Shown piece after piece: positions 21,812 to 32,062 of a DNA stretch of 64,000 nucleotides. The notes under the pieces were generated by a model. The model searched no databases, was not told the origin of the DNA, and saw only the letters and a program-made list of their open reading frames with translations. The position numbers were made by a program, and so were the translations under genes. Source of the stretch: Psychrobacter sp. JCM 18900 (GTDB taxonomy: Bacteria; Pseudomonadota; Gammaproteobacteria; Pseudomonadales; Moraxellaceae); assembly GCF_904846625.1 (NCBI RefSeq), contig NZ_CAJHBL010000003.1:310001-374000 (forward strand), read 5' to 3'. Each line of letters opens with the position of its first letter. The stretch's first letter is position 1.

Positions 21812-22228
21812 TTACCAACTGCCAATATTTTCCATCGAAATCCAAGGCTCAATAGGTTCTAAGTCTTCGCCATTTTGTAGCAGCTCAATTGAGATGTTAT
21901 TAGGGTCTTTAACAAAAGCCATATGGCCATCTCTAGGCGGTCTTAATATCTCGATCCCTGCCTGTATAAAGGTGTCGCACTGTGCGTATATGTTATCGAC
22001 TCTAAAGGCAAAGTGCCCAAAATTATCGCCATTGGTATATTCTCTTTCATCCCAGTTGTGTGTCACCTCAATCTCTGGCGCACCCTCATGCGTTGCTAAA
22101 AAATATAAGCTGAATCTGCCTGATTCAGAGTCTTTCTTTCTTAGCAGTTGTAAGCCCATAAGGTCACAATAGAAAAATAACGTTTCTTCTAGTTTGTTGG
22201 TTCTAATCATTGCATGTAAGTACTTCAT
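21812..22228 (-). CDS. VOC-family protein, glyoxalase I-like
   Basis: A 138-residue vicinal-oxygen-chelate protein closely resembling lactoylglutathione lyase (GloA), which isomerises the methylglyoxal-glutathione adduct. The four metal ligands of E. coli GloA have counterparts: His5, Glu54 (in IEVTHNW), His72 (in FGHFAF) and Glu115 (in ISIELL). Two beta-alpha-beta-beta-beta modules fill the chain, and the C-terminus carries about 15 extra residues. An AAGGTATT ribosome-binding site supports the start. No glyoxalase II gene is adjacent. Another VOC activity is possible, but the complete ligand set favours glyoxalase I. Confidence 0.82.
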   Translation of the reverse strand: MKYLHAMIRTNKLEETLFFYCDLMGLQLLRKKDSESGRFSLYFLATHEGAPEIEVTHNWDEREYTNGDNFGHFAFRVDNIYAQCDTFIQAGIEILRPPRDGHMAFVKDPNNISIELLQNGEDLEPIEPWISMENIGSW

Positions 22229-22438
22229 GAAAATACCTTAATATTGATTATTCATAAAAAATGGAGTAATGGCAGGGTGGTTTTTATGCATCGTTAATAT
22301 ACAAAATCTCAAATGGCATATGTACGATGTCAATACCGTTAACTATATACAGCGCATTTGTGTCAGTAACTTTTTATCAAGCAGTGCAAGCGGCATACCC
22401 TGCAATACTTGCTAGATTAAATCTGACGTCGCAAAATC

Positions 22439-23443
22439 TTAACCTTCCATCTCGCCAACTAACCACTGCTCAAAATCATTAACCTGCGTCGCCAACTCAG
22501 GTTGCGAGTTTGATAATTCAGCGAGCGCATGTTTTATCTCATGCTTATTATATTTAACGCCAGTCAATGTATTCTTAAGCAGGTCGATAAGCTCAACATT
22601 TAGCGCGTCAGAGAAGATGACAACTTCGGTGATCATCGCTTGCTTCACATCCATATGCACATCCATCATGCCCCAATCAAAGCGTGTCTCGATATGATGA
22701 GTAAACTCAGGCGTTTTACCAAAGCGCCAATCCCAGTCTGCCATCTGCTGATAGTAAGCGTTTAGCGTGGGCTGCTTAGCAAGACTGGCCTCATCTAGTT
22801 GCTCGACCTGTGTAGTCTCTCCATGATATTCACAAAACGCTTCGATAATCGCCTCAGACAACGTCTCGTGATTGATAGCCTCATTAAAATCTACCAAGTT
22901 TGCCACACGAGCGCGCACAGATTTGATGCCTTTCGCTTTAAGCTTTAATGGATGCGGGTTTAGATAGTCACCAAGCTTTTGCATGTTGGCATTGACCAGC
23001 AATGTGCCATGATGAAAGCTACGATCGGCGGCATGTCTAAATGCACTGCCCGATATTTTGCGGTCGCCGACCTGCATGTCATTACGGCCAGATAGCGTAG
23101 CGTCTATGCCGAGTTTCTGAAGCGCATTGATGATGATAGTGAAGTTTGCTTCTTGGTCGTAAGCATCACTGGGCGATAAAAAAGTAAAGTTGGTATTACC
23201 CAAGTCATGGAACACAGCGCCGCCGCCGCTCTGACGCCGCGCTAAAAACACATCTTCTGCTTCCATCTTATCGGTTTTGCACTCTACCCATGGATTTTGT
23301 GAGCGTCCAATAACCACGGTCTCAGAGTTACGCCATAAAAATAGAGTATGCGAATCGGGATTCAGTGTATTAAATATCCAATCCTCGGTAGCAAGATTAA
23401 ACCAAGGGTTGGTCACAGCAGATTTTAGGATGCGCAGTTTCAT
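22439..23443 (-). CDS. lplA: Lipoate-protein ligase A
   Basis: LplA attaches free lipoate, through lipoyl-AMP, to the lipoyl domains of 2-oxoacid dehydrogenases and the glycine cleavage H protein. The 334-residue protein follows E. coli LplA closely at the N-terminus: NPWFNLATEDWIF, LFLWRNSETVVIGRSQNPW and the RRQSGGGAVFHD lipoyl-AMP motif at about 69-80. The C-terminal accessory domain (about 250-334) is also present. The start has no clear Shine-Dalgarno, but the N-terminus aligns with the family. It is a lone gene on the minus strand. Confidence 0.93.
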   Translation of the reverse strand: MKLRILKSAVTNPWFNLATEDWIFNTLNPDSHTLFLWRNSETVVIGRSQNPWVECKTDKMEAEDVFLARRQSGGGAVFHDLGNTNFTFLSPSDAYDQEANFTIIINALQKLGIDATLSGRNDMQVGDRKISGSAFRHAADRSFHHGTLLVNANMQKLGDYLNPHPLKLKAKGIKSVRARVANLVDFNEAINHETLSEAIIEAFCEYHGETTQVEQLDEASLAKQPTLNAYYQQMADWDWRFGKTPEFTHHIETRFDWGMMDVHMDVKQAMITEVVIFSDALNVELIDLLKNTLTGVKYNKHEIKHALAELSNSQPELATQVNDFEQWLVGEMEG

Positions 23444-23731
23444 GTATTTGACTCGTTAATAAACTGGGTTGGTGAGTAGGTTTTGTAAATAGGTAGCATC
23501 ATTCTTACTGATGCAAGCTTGTAATTCAATGGCTGTCTCATAGGAAGGGTGGTTTTGTTAGTGGTTTTGTTAGTGGTGAAGGCGTTGAGTATATAGAGAA
23601 AACGGTGAGAAAGTTTCATAGAGGATATCGCTAAGGTTGATGCTTCAGTTTTTAGCGGGCGACAATAAAAGCCAAGCAAAACGCTCAGCTTAATTACAGT
23701 TTAAGACAATAAATTGTGAGAGTACTTTGTT

Positions 23732-24145
23732 CTATTTAGCACAAATCTCCCACTGCGATTTTGTACTAAGATAACACTGCATAACCGCTTTACCAGACTG
23801 CGCATAGGCATCGCTGACGATACGCTGATTGGTTGGCAGACGATATCTGATGATTGCTGGCTCGTCATTGACGGTGGTCGTCCATCCAGTCACTTCATTA
23901 CGGTCATTATAATTTGCACTGGTAGAGGTTGCCATTTTGCCAAATCCTGGCAGGTTATAGGAGACCTGCCTAAAACTATAACTCATCGCTGCACCCTCAG
24001 CGCCCTCATACTGACAGTTTAGTTTTTTTTGCAGTTTATCTTGTTTATAAACATAGCAAGTGGTCTCATCTGAGAACTGACCAACCCCGCAAAAACCTGC
24101 CGTTGCAACTGACATCATACCGATAAATAACGCTATCCTTTTCAT
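23732..24145 (-). CDS. Small exported protein of unknown function
   Basis: A 137-residue protein with a clear signal peptide (KRIALFIGMMSVATAGFCG) and four cysteines in the mature part that could form two disulfides. I set the start at 24145 rather than the in-frame ATG two codons upstream, because the GAGGA Shine-Dalgarno lies about seven bases before this ATG and only one before the other. The mature protein is beta-rich with no motif I recognise. It has no operon partner: lplA lies about 290 bases downstream on the same strand. A periplasmic location is inferred from the signal peptide. Confidence 0.7.
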   Translation of the reverse strand: MKRIALFIGMMSVATAGFCGVGQFSDETTCYVYKQDKLQKKLNCQYEGAEGAAMSYSFRQVSYNLPGFGKMATSTSANYNDRNEVTGWTTTVNDEPAIIRYRLPTNQRIVSDAYAQSGKAVMQCYLSTKSQWEICAK

Positions 24146-24749
24146 AATCATTCCTCAATAATTTATAAATCCTACTAATGATGTTTGCCATCTATTTTGT
24201 GTATTGCCAAATACTAACCAATACCTTTTAGATAGTAGAAAATTAGCAAACAAATATCAACTAATATATTTTAAGAAAATCTTGAACTGATGTATTAAAG
24301 CTACTTTTAACATCAGTATTATTAAGAGTAGCTGTTATAAGGTAGTGATATAAGCAGGGTTTACTATGACCGTAAATCTGTTTTTATAGGTATTGATCTG
24401 AAGACTTACTTAAGGATGACTTTGGAGTTCTTTAGTATGTGAATAGAAAAGCGCTGGAATAAGCTAAAGTATAAGAAATATAGGATCAGCGCTGCTTGCT
24501 ATATGGTGCTTACTAAAAGGGATTTGTCCAGATTTATAAATTATCAAAAGGTGCAAACCTTAAAACTGTACTAAAAAAATTAATAAATGGATAAAAACTC
24601 ACTATAAATTTTATAAAAAATTACCCATCAAACAATTAAAAAGTTATCATCATGAGTTTTTAATCGCATGATAATTTTTACAACGCATCAGACGCTTATG
24701 ACCGACACGAGTTGGTAAACGCAGTCTAAGCGCTTAATAGGATTACCCA
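24146..24749. other. AT-rich intergenic region
   Basis: A 604-base spacer between divergent genes, noticeably AT-rich. On the plus strand one frame from 24341 to 24574 is open except for a single TGA and would encode a Lys/Arg-rich peptide. It has no recognisable homology and may be chance or a decayed gene. No promoter was identified with confidence. Confidence 0.4.
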
Positions 24750-25679
24750 ATGACCAACCGTGACCTTATCATTTTTGTGACGCTCTCTTTTATGTGGTCA
24801 CTCTCCTTCGTTTTTTATCGTATCGGCGTGCCTGAGTTTGGCTCATTGGCATTCGCCAGTTTGCGTGTGATATTCGCCGGATTGGTCATGTTGGTCTTTG
24901 TATTGCTCAATAAGAAAAACAGAGTCGGTATCAAGGAGCATTGGAAAATGCTAGCGCTCGTTGGCTTGTTTTCAGCAGCGCTACCTTTTGTGTTGTTCTC
25001 GTTTTCCGCGCAATCAGTGAACGCAGGCGTGCTAGCCGTGCTAAATGCTTCTGTACCGATGATGAGTGGTTTTATCGCTAGAGTCTTCTTTAAGGATAGG
25101 CTATCGAAAAAACAAGCACTTGGTTTGGTCATTGGGGTAATAGGGGTAATCATATTGATGAGCGAAAGCTTATTTGGTGGCGGCGAGCCAGGCAAAGGGT
25201 TGGTCGAAGGGCTACTACCAATGGGTTACGCGCTACTAGCCTGTGTAGGTTATGCGCTTGGGGCCAACATCACTAAAAACTATCTGTATGAAGTATCGCC
25301 AGTCGCTATCACCGCAGGCTCGCTTATCATCGGTAGTATTATTATGCTGCCTGTGGCTTTTAATGAGTTCCCTTATGGTAAAGATATCAGCATAAAGGCA
25401 TGGGTATCCGTAATCTGTATTGGTGTATTTTCGACAGCCATCGCCCTTATTTTTATGAATCAGCTTATTAAAAATATTGGCCCGACGCGCGCCACCAGTA
25501 TCACGCTAGTTATTCCAATTTTCGCCATTATTTTAGGGTATCTACTACTTGGTGAAGCTCTAAATATCCAAGCCATCATCGGTTCAGTAGTGATATTGTT
25601 TGGTACATATCTGTCATTAGAGCTGTCTGTCAAAAAAATGCTACAACCAAAGAATTCCACGCGGACGACGAGAGTTTAA
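24750..25679 (+). CDS. EamA/DMT-family transporter
   Basis: A 309-residue inner-membrane protein with about ten hydrophobic helices arranged as two EamA repeats (about 1-135 and 150-290), the layout of drug/metabolite exporters. The N-terminal FVTLSFMWSLSFVFYRIG stretch and LNASVPMMSGFIARVFFKDRLSKKQ at the end of repeat one are typical. Members export amino acids, nucleosides or drugs; the substrate is not predictable here. An AGGATT ribosome-binding site lies just before the ATG. It is a single-gene unit. Confidence 0.88.
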   Translation: MTNRDLIIFVTLSFMWSLSFVFYRIGVPEFGSLAFASLRVIFAGLVMLVFVLLNKKNRVGIKEHWKMLALVGLFSAALPFVLFSFSAQSVNAGVLAVLNASVPMMSGFIARVFFKDRLSKKQALGLVIGVIGVIILMSESLFGGGEPGKGLVEGLLPMGYALLACVGYALGANITKNYLYEVSPVAITAGSLIIGSIIMLPVAFNEFPYGKDISIKAWVSVICIGVFSTAIALIFMNQLIKNIGPTRATSITLVIPIFAIILGYLLLGEALNIQAIIGSVVILFGTYLSLELSVKKMLQPKNSTRTTRV

Positions 25680-25923
25680 GCTACAGTAAACTGTCTTCGT
25701 AGCCTTTAATTATAAAGATTCGAATATCTAAATATTGGTGTTTCTGTTTGTAAATATTGCTTGGAATAATTGCATTTGCCCCCTATAAAGAACTCGGCTT
25801 ATGAGTAGCGTACTTCGCAAATTATAGAACGATAGCTGAGTGCTACCTACTAATATAAGTGCTATTTATTACCAATAATAGTAAACCTGATACTAAGGTT
25901 TAAAACAATAAACAGGGCTTTTT

Positions 25924-27027
25924 ATGGCACACGATAATTTATTTGAAACCGTCAAAATGGGTACCCAAACCCTAAAAAACCGCATCATTATGGCACCGTT
26001 GACGCGTCTGCGTTCGGTTGAGCCAAGCGATGTACCAACAGCACTGGCAAGCGAATATTATTCACAGCGTGCAGGTTCTGGCTTGGTAATCACTGAAGCG
26101 ACGCAAGTTTCTTTCCAAGCGAAAGGTTATGCTGGTGCGCCAGGCGTTCATACCAAAGACCAAATCACTGCGTGGAAAACCATCGTAGATAATGTCCATG
26201 CTAAAGGTGGTAAAATCGTAGTACAGCTATGGCACACGGGCCTAGTTTCTCATGAGAGCGTACAGCCAGACGGTAAAGCGCCTATCTCTGCTTCTAACGT
26301 TGATGTTGGTGTACGTACCTCACTACGTGACAGCGACAACCAAGCCATTCGTGTAGATGCAACGCCGCCACGTCCAGCCACGCTTGAAGAAATCAAACAA
26401 GTTATCGCTGACTTTGGTCAAGCAACTAAGAATGCCAAAGAAGCGGGTTTTGATGGGGTAGAGATTCACGGTGCTCACGGTTACCTATTGCATCAGTTCT
26501 GGGTTGAGCAAACCAACCAACGTGATGATGAATACGGCGGTAGCCGCGAAAACCGTGCGCGCTTGACGCTTGATGTTATCGATGCGTGCGTAGACGCTTG
26601 GGATGCAGATCATGTTGGTATTCGTATTTCACCACTGGGTACGTTCAACAACGTAGAAGCTGGATATAACGAAGACGAAAATATTTGGATGATTGAGCAG
26701 ATTAACAAGCGCGGTATCATGTATCTGCATCTGTCAGAGCCAGATTGGGCAGGTGGTACGCCGTATAGCGAAGACTTCCGTAAGCGTGTGCGTGCTGCTT
26801 TTGATCAAATGATTATCGCAGCTGGTGGCTATACTGCCGAAAAAGCAGAGCAAAATGTAAAAGCAGGTTATATCGATGCTGTCGCCTTTGGCCGTGACTA
26901 TATCGCCAACCCTGACTTGGCTGAGCGCATTCAAAAAGGCGCGCCACTCAATGAGCAGCATCCAGAGTCTTTCTATGGTGGCGGTGCTGAAGGTTATACC
27001 GACTATCCATTTTTAGACCAAGCGTAA
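25924..27027 (+). CDS. Alkene reductase, Old Yellow Enzyme family (NemA-like)
   Basis: A 367-residue FMN-dependent TIM-barrel oxidoreductase that reduces activated C=C bonds with NADPH. It has the N-terminal MAPLTRLRS segment, [11 protein letters not shown], the paired active-site residues in [14 protein letters not shown], and the [16 protein letters not shown] motif diagnostic of the NemA/OYE class. N-ethylmaleimide reductase, xenobiotic reductase and 12-oxophytodienoate reductase share this architecture, so the natural substrate is open. The length is normal. A strong bidirectional terminator separates it from the convergent pirin gene. Confidence 0.92.
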   Translation: MAHDNLFETVKMGTQTLKNRIIMAPLTRLRSVEPSDVPTALASEYYSQRAGSGLVITEATQVSFQAKGYAGAPGVHTKDQITAWKTIVDNVHAKGGKIVVQLWHTGLVSHESVQPDGKAPISASNVDVGVRTSLRDSDNQAIRVDATPPRPATLEEIKQVIADFGQATKNAKEAGFDGVEIHGAHGYLLHQFWVEQTNQRDDEYGGSRENRARLTLDVIDACVDAWDADHVGIRISPLGTFNNVEAGYNEDENIWMIEQINKRGIMYLHLSEPDWAGGTPYSEDFRKRVRAAFDQMIIAAGGYTAEKAEQNVKAGYIDAVAFGRDYIANPDLAERIQKGAPLNEQHPESFYGGGAEGYTDYPFLDQA

Positions 27028-27056
27028 TAGTTGGATTTTTAGCTAAATAACGCAAC

Positions 27057-27099
27057 ATAAAAAAGCCGCTTAACTATCAATAGTTGAGCGGCTTTTTTT
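27057..27099. terminator. Bidirectional intrinsic terminator
   Basis: AAAAAGCCGCTTAACTAT pairs with the matching AGTTGAGCGGCTTTTT around a short loop, with A-run and T-run flanks. It closes both the alkene reductase and the convergent pirin transcripts. Confidence 0.88.
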
Positions 27100-27114
27100 A
27101 TGCATAAATTTTCA

Positions 27115-28080
27115 TTATTTGCCGAAAATGCCTATTTGATAATCACGAAAGGTTTGACGTAGTTCTTCTTGAGTATTCATGACAAAGGGGCCATGACCTG
27201 CGACTGGCTCACCGATTGGCTCGCCGCTTAGCAATAGCAATTTGATAGGTGTGTCTTCATCGGTAGTTGCAGGGTAGGTCAATTCGATAGTATCGGTCGT
27301 AGGTAAGAATGAATATTCAGATTGAGTGCCTACATGATTTCGAATAGGCGCTGAAAATTCTATCAAACTCCCTGCGCTGACGGCTGTACCGTTGACCAAT
27401 ACTTGACCTTCTTGTACCAGCAGTAGGGTGTTGTGCGTTTTCGGCGCTTGTAGCGTGGTTGTACCTGCTGTATGTAGCTCAATATCCCACATATTGACTG
27501 GCGTAAAGGTCGTTGCTGCTCCCGTTATCCCATGCCAGTCACCGGCAATAATGGCAGCTTGGCCGATGACAGTTTGCTCATCGCTATCGTCTATCAGATC
27601 AACGATAGGCATGTCAGCACGTTTGATAGATTGATATTTGGGGTCGGTCAGTTTGTGGGCGCTTGGCAAGTTGACCCATAACTGCACCATACTAAAGACG
27701 CCGCCACGTTGACCAAAGGCTTCAGAGTGGAACTCTTCGTGCAGAATACCGCGACCCGCAGTCATCCACTGTACATCACCTTCTAAAATATCGCCGCGCC
27801 CACCTGTCGAGTCTGCATGACTAATCTCACCTGAATAAGCGATGGTTACGGTTTCAAAACCTTTGTGTGGATGCAGTCCAACACCATGCGGTTGCAGCTT
27901 ATAATCAGGATTGGGTGAAAAGGTCGTAGGCTTACCGTAGTCAAATAGTAAAAAAGGATCGGTATGGCTATAGTTGAAATCAGGATTGTCATCGAGATGA
28001 TTGATTAGGGTTTTTACAAAAAAACCATCACCTACCCAATGCGGCTTTTTATCACCATGAATATGCTTGATTGGACGCAT
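27115..28080 (-). CDS. Pirin family protein
   Basis: A 321-residue bicupin. The N-terminal cupin carries the metal-binding histidines in GVGLHPHKGFETVTI and ISHADSTGGRGDI, with Glu in GILHEE, as in bacterial pirins such as YhhW, which has quercetinase activity. The C-terminal cupin (about 180-310) lacks an obvious metal site, as usual. A GAGGTAA Shine-Dalgarno precedes the start. It is an isolated gene. The physiological function of bacterial pirins is mostly unknown, so only the fold and metal site are secure. Confidence 0.9.
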   Translation of the reverse strand: MRPIKHIHGDKKPHWVGDGFFVKTLINHLDDNPDFNYSHTDPFLLFDYGKPTTFSPNPDYKLQPHGVGLHPHKGFETVTIAYSGEISHADSTGGRGDILEGDVQWMTAGRGILHEEFHSEAFGQRGGVFSMVQLWVNLPSAHKLTDPKYQSIKRADMPIVDLIDDSDEQTVIGQAAIIAGDWHGITGAATTFTPVNMWDIELHTAGTTTLQAPKTHNTLLLVQEGQVLVNGTAVSAGSLIEFSAPIRNHVGTQSEYSFLPTTDTIELTYPATTDEDTPIKLLLLSGEPIGEPVAGHGPFVMNTQEELRQTFRDYQIGIFGK

Positions 28081-28321
28081 GGATTACCTCATAAGTCTAA
28101 GTGGCATTGCTATCAATAGGATGAATGCCTTAGGTTAATTCTACTATAAAAATAGACTTATGTTGTGTTTATTCTCATTGCTCTCTAAGATTACTGTCTA
28201 AAACCATTCAACTATCATCAAACATACTGTCAGCCATTATCTGAGTAGTAGTCAATTATTCAAATGCTAACAGACACTAAAGCCACTATTATCGCTATAA
28301 ATAGGGAGGCCATGGATGTTA

Positions 28322-29662
28322 TTAAACGACTTCACCACTGACAAAACCACTGGCCCAAGCCCATTGAAAATTATAGCCGCCAAGCCAGCCAGTCACATCG
28401 AGTACCTCACCGATAAAGTACAAGTTATCTTGCAAGTTGCTTTGCATCGTTTTGGAGGACACTTCATCGGTTGTGACGCCGCCGCGTGTGACCTCAGCGG
28501 TACGGTAGCCTTCTGTACCAGAGGGCTTGAGCTGCCAGCCATTGAGCGTAGCCCCAAGTTCTGTAAGGCGCTCGTCTTTAATGTTGGCAAGTTCTGTATC
28601 TTTGATGTCTTCCCACAGATGCGTCTGTAGCGCTGCTAATAGCTTCTTGGGTAGCGCATTGTCTGTGTTTTCTGCCAATACGGTACGAATTAGTTGGCGT
28701 GGATGCGATTTTTTGCGAGTGAGCAAAAGCTGAGTGACGTCTATTTCAGGCAACAGATTGATACTGATGGTTTCGCCAGTCTGCCAATAGTTGGAGAGCT
28801 GTAGCATGGCAGGGCCAGAGAGTCCGCGATGGGTAAATAAGACGGGCAATTTAAAAGAGATACGCTCGTTACTGGCAATAACTGGCAGACTGATACCAGC
28901 CAAGGCACGGATAAGCTCGCCTGTTTTATCAGTGAAGGTAAACGGTACGAGACTGGCATCAGTAGGCACGAGCGTATGCCCGAACTGCTGTGCCAACTCA
29001 TAGCCGATACCACTTGCTCCCATGGTCGGGATAGACAGACCACCAGTAGCGACAACCAAAGATTCACAGCTATAGCGTGTCTGCGAAGGTTGAGTACCGT
29101 TCGCGATGTCTTTTTTACCAAGCTTTTTGCTCGTCGTTAGATAAAAGCGTTCGCCGTTATCATGAGCGGTAGTTTTAACATGATCAATTTGAGCGTTAAG
29201 TTTTACTTGTACGCCTACGGCCGCGCATTCATCTAGCAGCATAGACAAGATATCTTGTGCCGAGTCATCACAGAACAGCTGACCATGTTCGCGCTCATGG
29301 TAGGCAATCTTATGCGACTCTACCATGCCGATAAACTCCCAACTCGGGTAGCGACTTAGCGCTGATTTGCAGAAGTGGGGATTGGCACCGATAAAATGCT
29401 CAGGCTCTACAAAGTAATTGGTGAAATTACAGCGACCACCACCCGACATTAAAATCTTTTTGCCAGCTTTATTGGCATGATCCAAGACCAATACGCGGCG
29501 ACCACGGCGACCAGCAGTCAGTGCGCAATACAATCCTGAAGCACCAGCACCGATGATAATGACGTCATAGTGGTTATCAGTAGATTTTTTGGCTGACGAT
29601 GGATTACCCGCTGATGAATTGCTTGGCTTAACTGGCTTTGCTTGTTTTGGCATTTGACTCAT
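28322..29662 (-). CDS. FAD-dependent oxidoreductase of the HI0933/YhiN family
   Basis: A 446-residue flavoprotein with the dinucleotide-binding motif IIIGAGASGLYCALTAGRRG at about 35-54 after a Lys/Ser/Pro-rich N-terminal leader of about 30 residues. KAGKKILMSGGGRCNFTN is the hallmark of the HI0933 family, and TRGGVTTDEV with LYFIGEVLDVTGWLGGYN near the C-terminus completes the FAD site. Automatic annotation often calls these proteins aminoacetone oxidase family or BaiN-like; no defined substrate can be assigned. The gene is monocistronic as far as I can see. Confidence 0.9.
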   Translation of the reverse strand: MSQMPKQAKPVKPSNSSAGNPSSAKKSTDNHYDVIIIGAGASGLYCALTAGRRGRRVLVLDHANKAGKKILMSGGGRCNFTNYFVEPEHFIGANPHFCKSALSRYPSWEFIGMVESHKIAYHEREHGQLFCDDSAQDILSMLLDECAAVGVQVKLNAQIDHVKTTAHDNGERFYLTTSKKLGKKDIANGTQPSQTRYSCESLVVATGGLSIPTMGASGIGYELAQQFGHTLVPTDASLVPFTFTDKTGELIRALAGISLPVIASNERISFKLPVLFTHRGLSGPAMLQLSNYWQTGETISINLLPEIDVTQLLLTRKKSHPRQLIRTVLAENTDNALPKKLLAALQTHLWEDIKDTELANIKDERLTELGATLNGWQLKPSGTEGYRTAEVTRGGVTTDEVSSKTMQSNLQDNLYFIGEVLDVTGWLGGYNFQWAWASGFVSGEVV

Positions 29663-30009
29663 GATGATGACTTATAGAATAGGTTTGGATAGACGATATA
29701 AAGTAGCTAATTATACCATGGCAATAATGGCGGTGTTTTTAGGTGAGTAATATAAATAGCTTTTGCCACTTGCTATAAATCATTGAATAACTTTGATTTT
29801 TCTATAGACAATAATTCGTAGTTGGTATAATGTGAATATATGAATATTATTCGCTACTACTGCTGCCATATTGATTACTTACTAAAACGCTAGTCGTTTT
29901 GACATGAAGAAAATGAATTTCTTTACAAGTAGTTGATGAAAAAGTCAGTCGATTGAACCGCTTATTCAAACATTGTCACGGATGATAATGTTAAGACAAA
30001 AGGGACTTT
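29663..30009. other. Upstream region of the liv-type operon
   Basis: A 347-base divergent spacer. It contains a probable extended -10 promoter for the transporter operon near 29831 and a small AAAACG/CGTTTT hairpin near 29890. No operator was recognised. Confidence 0.45.
29805..29831 (+). promoter_or_regulatory. Probable promoter of the transporter operon
   Basis: TGGTATAAT is an extended -10 element with a consensus TATAAT; TAGACA lies 15 bases upstream as an imperfect -35 box. The transcript would start near 29838 with a leader of about 170 bases. Confidence 0.45.
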
Positions 30010-30888
30010 ATGGATATCCTACAACTGCTCATTAGCGGGATTGCTAATGGTTGTATATATGGGCTGTTAGCGCTGGGTTTTGTACTCATTTACAAAGCCT
30101 CAGAAGCGGTCAATTTCGCCCAAGGCGACATGCTTATGCTCGGTGCCTTTTTGGGCATATCTTTCATCAATGCCGATCAGGCAAACCTTCCCTTCTTATT
30201 AGGCATCACCTTTGCTGCTGTCATCATGGGTGCATTCGGCTACTTACTCGATCGCTTTATCCTACGTGGTATTTTTGGTCAGCCGCAATTTGCGATGGTC
30301 ATCCTTACCATCTCGCTTGGTTTCTTGATGCGCTTTGTCGCTGGTGTCATCTGGGGACATAGCCCAGTCTCACTACAGACACCGTTTTCAGGCAAGATGT
30401 TGGCATTAGGCTCACTCAGTATCGCTTATGTTGACCTCATTATCATCATATCTACTATCGCGTTAACCTCTATTTTGTACTTCTTTTTTGCCCACACGCG
30501 GCTTGGTATTGCGATGCAAGCCAGCAGTCAAAACCAAATGGCAGCCTACTATATGGGTATTCCCGTCAAGCGGGTCAATGGTATCGTTTGGGCATTGTCA
30601 GGGGTGGTTGCCGCACTTGCCGGCATACTATTTGCGGCCAAAGGCGCTATCGAACCCTCTGTCGGATTACTATTCGGTATCAAGGCCTTTGCCGCTGCGG
30701 TAATCGGTGGATTAGGCTCCTTGCCTGGTGCGCTGGCAGGCGGATTGCTAGTAGGGGTGATAGAGCCTTTTGCTGGGCGTTATCTACCGCTAGGTCTTAG
30801 TCAAATTGCGCCTTATGTGGTTATGTTGATCGTACTAATCGTACGTCCGGGCGGTATTTTTTCTCAGGTCAAACAGAAAAAAGTATAG
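30010..30888 (+). CDS. Branched-chain-type ABC transporter permease (LivH-like)
   Basis: A 292-residue inner-membrane permease of the hydrophobic amino-acid transporter (HAAT) class, with about eight helices. The N-terminal GIANGCIYGLLALGFVLIYKAS and the VNFAQGDMLMLGAF segment are LivH signatures; VIGGLGSLPGALAGGLLVG carries the loop that couples to the ATPase. AAGGGA precedes the ATG. It is the first gene of a six-gene operon with a second permease, two ATPases, an acyl-CoA ligase and a binding protein. The embedded ligase suggests that the ligand may be a carboxylate rather than Leu/Ile/Val. Confidence 0.92.
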   Translation: MDILQLLISGIANGCIYGLLALGFVLIYKASEAVNFAQGDMLMLGAFLGISFINADQANLPFLLGITFAAVIMGAFGYLLDRFILRGIFGQPQFAMVILTISLGFLMRFVAGVIWGHSPVSLQTPFSGKMLALGSLSIAYVDLIIIISTIALTSILYFFFAHTRLGIAMQASSQNQMAAYYMGIPVKRVNGIVWALSGVVAALAGILFAAKGAIEPSVGLLFGIKAFAAAVIGGLGSLPGALAGGLLVGVIEPFAGRYLPLGLSQIAPYVVMLIVLIVRPGGIFSQVKQKKV

Positions 30889-30964
30889 AAGCTTTGATCC
30901 AAGGCAGCTTTGATTCAAGGATGACAAAGCGGCCTCCAAAAATTTTCAAGGATGAGTACTGCCC

Positions 30965-32062
30965 ATGAAAGCTCAGTTTAAACACAGCTATGATCAAGAT
31001 ATCAATATCTTCGATGCCAAAAGCCAACTCATAAAGTATGGCGTGCTCCTCTTGCTACTATTAATGGCGCCTTGGTTGTTGAGCAACTATTACATCAGTG
31101 AGCTTAGCGCCATATTGATTTGGTCTATCTCTGGACTGGGTCTGATGCTCTTGACGGGACATACCGGACAGGTCAGCTTAGGGCATGCCGCCTTTATGGC
31201 GATAGGAGCATTTAGCCATATGGCACTGATGGCTCGAGGGTGGAATTTTTTCCCTGCTTTGGTTGCCTGTGCACTCATCACTGGGGTTATCGGTGCGATC
31301 ATCGCCAGACCAATCTTAAGAACCAGCGGTATCTACTTAGCCATCGCAACCTTAGCACTTAGTATTATCGTTGAGGACATCGCTATCGTAGCTGAGCCTA
31401 TTACGGGCGGTATCTCTGGCACCTTTGCCTCTCCTATCAATCTGTTTGGCTACACCATCGATCGCTACATCACGCCAAAAGCCTTTTATTACTTGTGCCT
31501 TGCGCTCGTGGTGTTGGTGACTTTAGGGTATATCAACTTGCTCAGAAGCGGCACAGGGCGTTCGTTCTTAGCCATCAGAGACAGTGAAGTATCCGCCCGT
31601 GCGCTTGGCGTCAATGTGCCGCAAGCCAAAACGCTAGCGTTCAGCATATCTTGTGCGATTACCGCTGTGGGTGGCGCTATGTACGGACATTTTGTGCAAG
31701 CGGTCAATTATGAGAGCTTCACCGTTATCATCTCTATCACCATCCTCTTGCAGATTGTCATCGGTGGTTTGGGCTCCATACATGGTGCGTTTTTTGGTGC
31801 TGTCGTCGTTGTCTTATTACCACAAGTGATTGCTATCTTAGGCGATATGGTTGGTCAAGGTGCGGGCTCTAGTATCACCAGTATTCCTGGTATTGATACG
31901 GCGCTGTTTGCCTTAGTTATTGTCATTATGATCATCTATGAGCCACGCGGTATATACGGCATTTGGATAAAGATACGGACTTGGTTTCAGATGTTTCCGC
32001 TATATCGAAAAGGACTGTTTCGCCGTTCTAAAACTTATCTTAAAACGGAGCGTATGCGATGA
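30965..32062 (+). CDS. Branched-chain-type ABC transporter permease (LivM-like)
   Basis: A 365-residue permease that pairs with the LivH-like subunit. A hydrophilic N-terminus of about 25 residues precedes about nine helices. LMLLTGHTGQVSLGHAAFMAIGAF and the coupling-loop region IVIGGLGSIHGAFFGA are LivM signatures. An AAGGATGAG ribosome-binding site lies before the ATG. The gene overlaps the next ATPase gene by four bases (ATGA), which points to translational coupling. The basic C-terminal tail (about 335-365) is longer than usual and has no recognised motif. Confidence 0.92.
   Translation: MKAQFKHSYDQDINIFDAKSQLIKYGVLLLLLLMAPWLLSNYYISELSAILIWSISGLGLMLLTGHTGQVSLGHAAFMAIGAFSHMALMARGWNFFPALVACALITGVIGAIIARPILRTSGIYLAIATLALSIIVEDIAIVAEPITGGISGTFASPINLFGYTIDRYITPKAFYYLCLALVVLVTLGYINLLRSGTGRSFLAIRDSEVSARALGVNVPQAKTLAFSISCAITAVGGAMYGHFVQAVNYESFTVIISITILLQIVIGGLGSIHGAFFGAVVVVLLPQVIAILGDMVGQGAGSSITSIPGIDTALFALVIVIMIIYEPRGIYGIWIKIRTWFQMFPLYRKGLFRRSKTYLKTERMR

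Noticed and set aside
23440..23679. 79-residue minus-strand open frame upstream of lplA
   Set aside because: Low-complexity (a 12-bp GTGGTTTTGTTA repeat), no ribosome-binding site and no recognisable protein.
24341..24574. Plus-strand frame open except for one TGA, with a Lys/Arg-rich peptide containing VFIGIDLK, considered as an IS110-type transposase remnant
   Set aside because: The similarity to an IS110 N-terminus is a few residues only, no inverted repeats or catalytic motifs are present, and an AT-rich stretch can give such a frame by chance.
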